Shown here piece by piece: positions 59,134 to 64,000 of a DNA stretch of 64,000 nt; position 1 is the first letter of the stretch; each line of letters begins with the position of its first letter. Location of the stretch: the NCBI GenBank assembly GCA_903861125.1, contig CAIOTF010000037.1, forward strand, positions 1 to 64,000, written 5' to 3'. The stretch comes from an uncultured Ignavibacteriota bacterium (GTDB lineage: Bacteria > Bacteroidota > Ignavibacteria > UBA10030 > UBA8401). Both the position numbers and the translations under genes were made by a program. A model generated the notes under the pieces. It saw only the letters and a program-made list of their open reading frames with translations. It was not told the origin of the DNA and ran no database searches.

Positions 59134-59160
59134 AAATCCCGATACATTGTATCGGGATTT
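59134..59160. terminator. 12-bp hairpin after the OPT gene
   Basis: AAATCCCGATAC and GTATCGGGATTT pair perfectly around ATT. The T-run is weak on the plus side (TTTGTAATCTT), so it may attenuate or protect rather than end transcription. It overlaps an upstream ATG (59130) and therefore argues against that start for the next gene. Confidence 0.6.
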
Positions 59161-59183
59161 GTAATCTTAACGGGAGCAGAACC

Positions 59184-59558
59184 TTGGACAAACAGGAAAA
59201 AGTAGAAGTAAATCTTTGGGAAATGAAACCGCTTCGCATCGCGAAATGGGAAACAACCGAAGATGGAAAAGTAGTAGTGCTTGTCCCCAAATTCAAGAAT
59301 CAATTTCTTGCAAAATGGATTTTACCGTATTTAGCAAAACCATTCTTCCGCATCAAACTTGACGATATCGGCAGTGCAATCTGGCAGCAGTGCGATGGCG
59401 CCACATCGGTGGCAGCGATCGCACAATCATTGAAAGAAAAATTTGGAGGTTCGGTTGAACCTGTTGATGAACGAATCAATAAATTTCTCAATCACCTGGA
59501 ACGGGGCGATCTTCTGTCGGTAAATAGAATGGAAACAACAACCCTTCACAATAATTAA
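59184..59558 (+). CDS. PqqD-family protein
   Basis: This 124-residue protein probably starts at TTG 59184 after GGGAG; an ATG at 59130 would begin inside the hairpin. The PqqD domain is visible from about residue 50: FFRIKLDDIGSAIWQQCDGATSVAAIAQSLKEKFGGSVEPVDERINKFLNHLERGDLL. The N-terminal 45 residues are basic. It sits between an oligopeptide transporter and a dipeptidase, which links it to peptide handling rather than to PQQ. It is different from the smaller PqqD protein at 29229. Confidence 0.75.
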   Translation: MDKQEKVEVNLWEMKPLRIAKWETTEDGKVVVLVPKFKNQFLAKWILPYLAKPFFRIKLDDIGSAIWQQCDGATSVAAIAQSLKEKFGGSVEPVDERINKFLNHLERGDLLSVNRMETTTLHNN

Positions 59559-59581
59559 TAAACTGAAAAACGAGGTATGTC

Positions 59582-61036
59582 ATGTCAGAAGCAATTAAAG
59601 GATTAAAACCGGAACTGGTGTGGAAATATTTTGCCGAGATCAGCAAAATTCCGCGTCCGTCGAAACACGAAAAACGTATCTCCGATTACATTATGGAGAC
59701 GGCAAAAAAACTGGGACTTGAGGCGAAACGGGATAAGTTTTTAAATGTTGTCGTTAAGAAAAAAGCGTCGCCGGGAAAAGAGAATGCAAAGATGATCTGC
59801 CTGCAGGGCCATCTCGACATGGTTCCGGAAAAGAACAAGGAAAAGGTCCACGATTTTATGAAGGATCCCATTGAACTTGTCCGCAGCGGTAATATGCTAA
59901 TGGCAAACGGTACTACGCTTGGCGCCGATAATGGCGTTGCCGTTGCAACAAATCTTGCCATCATGGAAGATTCCACACTAGTGCATGGTCCGGTGGAATT
60001 TCTCTTTACTGTTGACGAAGAGACCGGATTGACTGGTGCAAATAATTTGAAACCGGGATTCCTTGAAAGCACAACGTTAATGAACCTCGATTCCGAAGAA
60101 GAGGGTTCGCTGTATGTCGGATGTTCCGGCGGACGAAACACAATTGGCACATGGAAGCTTGCTGTGGAAAATGCGCCGAGAGGTGCTGTTGCTTTGAAAG
60201 TGATTGTTAAAGGATTAAAAGGGGGACATTCCGGACTTGAAATTGATAAAGGACGCGGAAATTCCGTCAAGATCATTACGCGTGTATTAATTGCTTTAGA
60301 TAAAGTAAAAGCCCGGCTTTCGCATATCGAAGGAGGAAACAAGAGCAATGCAATTCCGCGCGAAGCTGAAGCAATCGTGTTCGTTGCAAAAAAAGATAGC
60401 GGTAAGGCAAAAAAGATTGTTGATCAATGGTGCGCAACAGTAAAAGCAGAACTTGCCAGTGTGGAACCGGATATGCTGATTATTGTCGAACCGGTTGTCG
60501 TAAAGAAAGCAAAAGTCCTGAAGAAGGCACTGCAAGCGTCGCTGTATAACACAATATCTGCATTGCCGCACGGTGTGCTGAAAATGAGTGCGGATATTTC
60601 CGAACTTGTTGAAACATCCACTAACGTTGCAATTATCACCACAGGAAAAAAAGCGATTGAACTGATCACCAGTCAGCGCAGTTCTGTTGCAACGGAAACG
60701 GAAGAAGCATTGCAGACAATGAATGCGATCTTTACACTCGGCGGAGCAAAAGCAGTCCACACCGAAGGATATCCGGGCTGGAAACCCAATCTCGCGTCGC
60801 CGATTTTAAAAGTGGCAAAAGAATCATACAAGCAGTTGTACGGAAAAGAACCTCGGGTCAAGGCAATCCACGCCGGACTGGAATGCGGCATTATCGGTGA
60901 GAAATATCCCGGTATGGATATGGTCTCATTCGGCCCGACGCTGGAAGGGGTTCATTCTCCGGACGAAAAAATTCACATTGATACTGTTGAGAAATATTAT
61001 GCTCTGGTCCTGGCGATTCTGAAAAATCAGAATTGA
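59582..61036 (+). CDS. pepD: Aminoacyl-histidine dipeptidase (M20C)
   Basis: This 484-residue cytosolic zinc dipeptidase belongs to the PepD/carnosinase family. Metal ligands and catalytic residues are visible in LQGHLDMVPEKN (His, Asp), GADNGVAVATNLAIME, FTVDEETGLTGANNL (catalytic Glu pair), LDSEEEGSLYVGCSGG, GLKGGHSGLEIDKGRGN in the lid domain and HAGLECGIIGEKYPGMDMVSFGP with the last ligand. The C-terminal THSPDEKI-like part reads EGVHSPDEKIHI. Length is normal. It is downstream of an oligopeptide transporter, as expected for peptide use. Confidence 0.94.
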   Translation: MSEAIKGLKPELVWKYFAEISKIPRPSKHEKRISDYIMETAKKLGLEAKRDKFLNVVVKKKASPGKENAKMICLQGHLDMVPEKNKEKVHDFMKDPIELVRSGNMLMANGTTLGADNGVAVATNLAIMEDSTLVHGPVEFLFTVDEETGLTGANNLKPGFLESTTLMNLDSEEEGSLYVGCSGGRNTIGTWKLAVENAPRGAVALKVIVKGLKGGHSGLEIDKGRGNSVKIITRVLIALDKVKARLSHIEGGNKSNAIPREAEAIVFVAKKDSGKAKKIVDQWCATVKAELASVEPDMLIIVEPVVVKKAKVLKKALQASLYNTISALPHGVLKMSADISELVETSTNVAIITTGKKAIELITSQRSSVATETEEALQTMNAIFTLGGAKAVHTEGYPGWKPNLASPILKVAKESYKQLYGKEPRVKAIHAGLECGIIGEKYPGMDMVSFGPTLEGVHSPDEKIHIDTVEKYYALVLAILKNQN

Positions 61037-61067
61037 AAAAAGGAATAGAAAAATACTTGTAATACGT

Positions 61068-61103
61068 GAAAGCACTGGATATATTTCAGTGCTTTCTTTT
61101 TCT
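61068..61103 (+). terminator. Rho-independent terminator after pepD
   Basis: GAAAGCACTG and CAGTGCTTTC pair around GATATATTT and are followed by TTTTTCTT. It is 32 bases after the pepD stop and before the MFS gene. Confidence 0.85.
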
Positions 61104-61123
61104 TATCACATCTCAATATCATT

Positions 61124-62398
61124 ATGACTGAACAACCAACTACCCTGCCGCCTCCGCCGCGGGCATTTCGCTGGCTCGTGCTCATCTGTATTTCATTTGC
61201 GATGTTCGGCAATTATTACATTTATGATGCCATCAGTCCGCTGGCCGACGTTCTTGTTAAACAGTTGAACTTCACCGATTCGGATATCGGTCTTCTGCAG
61301 GGAATCTACAGCTTGCCGAATATTTTTATGGTGCTCATCGGCGGATTCATCATTGACCGGCTTGGTACGAAAAAATCAACATTCATTTTTGCATTGCTGT
61401 GTCTGCTTGGCGCCGTCATCACCGTTTCCAGCGGAACACTTTTAGTCATGGCTACCGGACGCCTTGTATTCGGTCTCGGCGCAGAATCTCTGATCGTAGC
61501 CGTGACAACGGCAATTGCCCGGTGGTTCAAAGGGAAGGAACTAAGTTTTGCATTCGGCATTAATCTTACCATTGCGCGTCTCGGTTCATTTGCCGCATTG
61601 AATTCGCCGTCGTGGGCATCAAAATATTATGAACATTGGCAGGCGGCATTGATGATCTCGGTTGTCTTCGGCGTTGTGTGCGTTGCGGGTGCAATAATCT
61701 ACTGGATGCTGGAATCGAATGCGGAAAAAAAATATCAGATCGGAACACCCGGCGCAACCGACAAAGTGGTGTTCTCCGATATCTGGAAATTCGGCATGTC
61801 ATACTGGTACATTGTTGCATTATGTATAACATTCTATTCCGCAATATTTCCGTTCCAGACATTTGCGGTCAAATTTTTTATGGAAGCGCACGGAACATCT
61901 CGCGAAATGGGTGGATTCCTTTCCAGCATGCTTACGCTCTTTGCCATGATCGCAACGCCGTTGTTCGGATTAATGGTGGACAAGATCGGTAAACGCTCTC
62001 TGTTCATGATGTTCGGATCGATTCTTCTTGTTCCGGTCTATTTAATGATGGCGTATTCTCATATTCCTCTCTACGTGCCCATGGCCATGATGGGAATTGC
62101 TTTCTCGCTGATTCCCGGCATCATGTGGCCCTCCGTCAGTTATCTGGTGGAAGAATCGAAACTCGGTACGGCATACGGATTGATGACATTGATACAAAAT
62201 ATCGGTCTTGCCGGATTTAATTTTCTTATCGGCTGGGCGAATGATTTTTCGGCGGCCAGTGCTACGAATCCCGGCGGCTATACGATGGGAATGTGGATCT
62301 TTTCATCGCTCGGACTTGTCGGGTTTGTTTTCGCATATCTTTTGCGCAGGCAGGAGACCGGACCCAAAGCTCACGGACTGGAAACAATAAAGGCATAA
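61124..62398 (+). CDS. MFS transporter
   Basis: This 424-residue protein of the major facilitator superfamily has twelve predicted transmembrane segments. Markers are FIDRLGTKKS in loop 2-3 (the G-x-x-x-D-R-x-G-R-R-like motif), GLGAESLIVAVTTAIARWFKGKELSFA (motif C region), GLMVDKIGKRSLFM in loop 8-9, and SVSYLVEESKLGTAYGLMTLIQNIG. The substrate is unknown; relatives move sugars, nitrate or organic acids. It is followed by the aminopeptidase two bases downstream. Confidence 0.9.
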   Translation: MTEQPTTLPPPPRAFRWLVLICISFAMFGNYYIYDAISPLADVLVKQLNFTDSDIGLLQGIYSLPNIFMVLIGGFIIDRLGTKKSTFIFALLCLLGAVITVSSGTLLVMATGRLVFGLGAESLIVAVTTAIARWFKGKELSFAFGINLTIARLGSFAALNSPSWASKYYEHWQAALMISVVFGVVCVAGAIIYWMLESNAEKKYQIGTPGATDKVVFSDIWKFGMSYWYIVALCITFYSAIFPFQTFAVKFFMEAHGTSREMGGFLSSMLTLFAMIATPLFGLMVDKIGKRSLFMMFGSILLVPVYLMMAYSHIPLYVPMAMMGIAFSLIPGIMWPSVSYLVEESKLGTAYGLMTLIQNIGLAGFNFLIGWANDFSAASATNPGGYTMGMWIFSSLGLVGFVFAYLLRRQETGPKAHGLETIKA

Positions 62399-62400
62399 CA

Positions 62401-63369
62401 ATGAATATCTCCGGTGAATTATATTCCGCTTCTCAGATCGCAATCCGCGATTGCATGGGAACAAAGGTGAATGAAAAAATTCTCATTATCACCGATGAAC
62501 CTCTCCGAACGCTCGGGTATGCCCTGTGGAAAGCGGCAAAAGAATTAGGGAACGAAGTTATCCTCACGGAAATCCTGCCGCGCACATCAAACGGTGAAGA
62601 ACCTCCGGCTGAAATAGCGGAACTGATGAAAAAGTTTGATGTGGTGTTTTGTCCCACATCGAAATCGCTTACGCATACCGACGCACGTCGCGCTGCAAGT
62701 GCTTTGGGAGTTCGCATAGCAACACTTCCCGGCGTAACGGAAGAGATCATGGTCCGTTGTATGAATGCCGATTATATCGCTATTGCACGGCGGACTCACG
62801 CTCTCTGCGCATTGATGGAAAAAACCGGGGTCATTCGTGTTACAGCTCCGGCCGGAACCGATATTTCTATGCCGATAAAAGGGAGAACCGCTCATGCAAG
62901 TTCAGGATTATTCCTTGAGAAAGGTCAATCCGGAAACCTTCCCACCGGAGAAGCATATCTTGCGCCGTTGGAGCACCAATCAAACGGTGTTGTGGTCGTT
63001 GACGGTTCGATGGCAAGTGTCGGTATCGTGAAGACACCAATACGAATTGTTGTGAAGGACGGATATGCTGCCGGGATTTCCGGCGGAACGGAAGCGGATC
63101 AGTTGAAAAAACTTCTCGAACCGCACGGTAAGGATGCATACAATGTTGCAGAATTCGGTATCGGCACGAACGACAAAGCGATCATTACCGGAAAGATCAT
63201 CGAAGATGAAAAAGTGATGGGAACGATCCATATTGCCTTCGGTGACAATAAATCAATGGGAGGATCCGTTCGCGTAGCAAGCCATTTGGATGGACTCGTT
63301 ACATCACCAACGGTCTGGTTCGATGATCAGGTGATCATGCGTGACGGAAAATTCGTTATTGAGATATAA
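62401..63369 (+). CDS. M29-like aminopeptidase
   Basis: This 322-residue protein starts at ATG 62401. It resembles thermophilic aminopeptidases (M29/leucyl-aminopeptidase-like): ALWKAAKELGNEVILTEILPR in the N-domain, and the C-domain segments LPTGEAYLAPLEHQSNGVVVVDGSM, AEFGIGTNDKAIITGKIIEDEKVMGTIHIAFGDN and GGSVRVASHLDGLV, which supply acidic and histidine metal ligands. Cleavage of N-terminal residues from peptides is the expected function. It begins two bases after the MFS stop. Confidence 0.87.
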   Translation: MNISGELYSASQIAIRDCMGTKVNEKILIITDEPLRTLGYALWKAAKELGNEVILTEILPRTSNGEEPPAEIAELMKKFDVVFCPTSKSLTHTDARRAASALGVRIATLPGVTEEIMVRCMNADYIAIARRTHALCALMEKTGVIRVTAPAGTDISMPIKGRTAHASSGLFLEKGQSGNLPTGEAYLAPLEHQSNGVVVVDGSMASVGIVKTPIRIVVKDGYAAGISGGTEADQLKKLLEPHGKDAYNVAEFGIGTNDKAIITGKIIEDEKVMGTIHIAFGDNKSMGGSVRVASHLDGLVTSPTVWFDDQVIMRDGKFVIEI

Positions 63370-63375
63370 AATAAT

Positions 63376-63819
63376 ATGAATGATAATCTTGCTGTATTGA
63401 ACGCCGAATTCGATTTCTTGGCCAAACAATATCCCGATGTGCAGCTGCCGCCGGAATGTTTTGCGATGATGAAAGCGGAATATATCGATTATGAATCGCG
63501 GATGATGCTGAAGATCTCGTTTCCTGTCCTTCCGGAATATCTCAATCCGATGAAATCCATGCAGGGGGGATTTATTTCTGCCGCATTTGATAATGTCATA
63601 GGTCCTCTCAGTTATCTTTCGGCACGGGCATCATGTGTCAGTCTTGATATGCATACAAACTTTATCCGTCCGATCTACGCAGGAGATCTGCTGACGATTA
63701 CTGCGCGGGTGGTTATTCGCGGACGCTCCACAATGAATATTGCGGCAGAAGGGGTGAATGGAAAAGGCAAACTGGTTGCTTCCTGTTCCTCGCATCTGAT
63801 CATCGTCAAAAAAGAGTAG
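63376..63819 (+). CDS. PaaI-type hotdog thioesterase
   Basis: This 147-residue protein has the hotdog fold of PaaI thioesterases: EYLNPMKSMQGGFISAAFDNVIGPL (catalytic region with a Gln-Gly-Gly in place of the usual His-Gly-Gly), then VSLDMHTNFIRPIYAGDLLTITARVVIRGRSTMNIAAEGVNGKGKLVASCSSHLII. Members hydrolyse acyl-CoA in degradation pathways. It begins six bases after the aminopeptidase stop and may be cotranscribed. Confidence 0.88.
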   Translation: MNDNLAVLNAEFDFLAKQYPDVQLPPECFAMMKAEYIDYESRMMLKISFPVLPEYLNPMKSMQGGFISAAFDNVIGPLSYLSARASCVSLDMHTNFIRPIYAGDLLTITARVVIRGRSTMNIAAEGVNGKGKLVASCSSHLIIVKKE

Positions 63820-63873
63820 AGCTTTCACAGTTCGACAAATATTTTTTCCGATCCTTAAACAGACAAAGGTACC

Positions 63874-64000
63874 ATGTCTTCATCAAATAAATGGTGGCAT
63901 CTTTCATTAACGAAACAAATTCTTCTCGGACTTGTGTTCGGAGTCTTGCTTGGCTGGCTTGCGCCTGAGGTCTCCAAAGAGACGGCGTTTATCCGGACAA
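63874..64000 (+). CDS. Dicarboxylate/amino acid:cation symporter (start only)
   Basis: The first 42 residues of a transporter run to the window edge. After a short N-terminus, WWHLSLTKQILLGLVFGVLLGWLAPEVSKE is the beginning of the GltP/DctA family, whose members import glutamate, aspartate or C4-dicarboxylates with sodium or protons. ACAAAGGTACC before the ATG provides the ribosome-binding site. Confidence 0.8.
   Translation, partial: MSSSNKWWHLSLTKQILLGLVFGVLLGWLAPEVSKETAFIRT

Noticed and set aside
1-64000. tRNA, rRNA or riboswitches
   Set aside because: I looked for cloverleaf patterns with GTTCRANYC loops and for known riboswitch cores and saw none that I could support.

Overview
The window looks like a chromosomal segment of a Gram-negative member of the Bacteroidota/Chlorobiota/Ignavibacteriota lineage. 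Eight large proteins end in the type IX secretion (T9SS) type A sorting domain, in the form QNYPNPFNPST followed about 70 residues later by GxYFYxL and KKMLxxK. That form is most familiar from Ignavibacteria and relatives. Lipoproteins, beta-barrel proteins and the absence of any sporulation context agree with this. No rRNA, tRNA, CRISPR array or transposase was seen.

Region 1 (about 1-15.3 kb, fading out by about 25 kb) is an integron-type gene cassette array without an integrase inside the window. Single small genes, or toxin-antitoxin pairs on the opposite strand, alternate with attC-like recombination sites. Each site starts with an RYYYAAC core and ends with a GTTRRRY core. Several are 260-355 bp long, well above usual attC lengths, and share almost identical internal hairpins. 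The first 10-14 bases of many cassettes are the reverse complement of their last 10-14 bases, as expected if each cassette once circularised on its own core pair. Cargo includes lipoproteins, small membrane proteins, barrel-like proteins, a HigBA-like and a ParE/Phd-like module, a PEP mutase-like enzyme, a glyoxalase-fold protein and an alpha/beta hydrolase.

Region 2 (about 16-27.9 kb) carries cassette-like small genes between increasingly degenerate attC relics: DUF2975, a broken RelE module, an isoprenylcysteine methyltransferase-like protein, two GyrI-like proteins, two DUF1801 proteins, DUF2938, a SnoaL-like protein, an SGNH esterase, a GIY-YIG protein, a GDCCVxC protein and DUF1684. The better-preserved sites lie to the left, which fits an integrase and attI beyond the left edge.

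Region 3 (27.9-36.3 kb) has tmk on the minus strand, then a tightly overlapping operon: a PqqD-like RRE protein, an ATP-grasp ligase, a PLP-dependent LysA-like decarboxylase, a urea-transporter/M23-peptidase fusion, a TPR protein and an outer-membrane protein, followed by a T9SS-sorted protein. It looks like a dedicated peptide or amino-acid-conjugate system of unknown product.

Region 4 (36.3-48.2 kb) begins with a large palindromic element, then an ECF sigma factor operon with a membrane protein and a Spy/CpxP-like periplasmic protein. Five long T9SS-exported proteins follow: two calcineurin-type phosphoesterases, two arylsulfotransferase-like proteins and a DUF1566/FGE-like protein. A shared upstream motif suggests the sigma factor may control both its own operon and the exported set.

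Region 5 (48.5-64 kb) is ordinary chromosome: a three-gene phosphorelay cluster, spmA/spmB, a porin-like protein, proline dehydrogenase, an OPT oligopeptide transporter, a second PqqD-family protein, a PepD-type dipeptidase, an MFS transporter, an aminopeptidase, a hotdog thioesterase and the start of a dicarboxylate/glutamate symporter. Together these suggest peptide and amino-acid scavenging.
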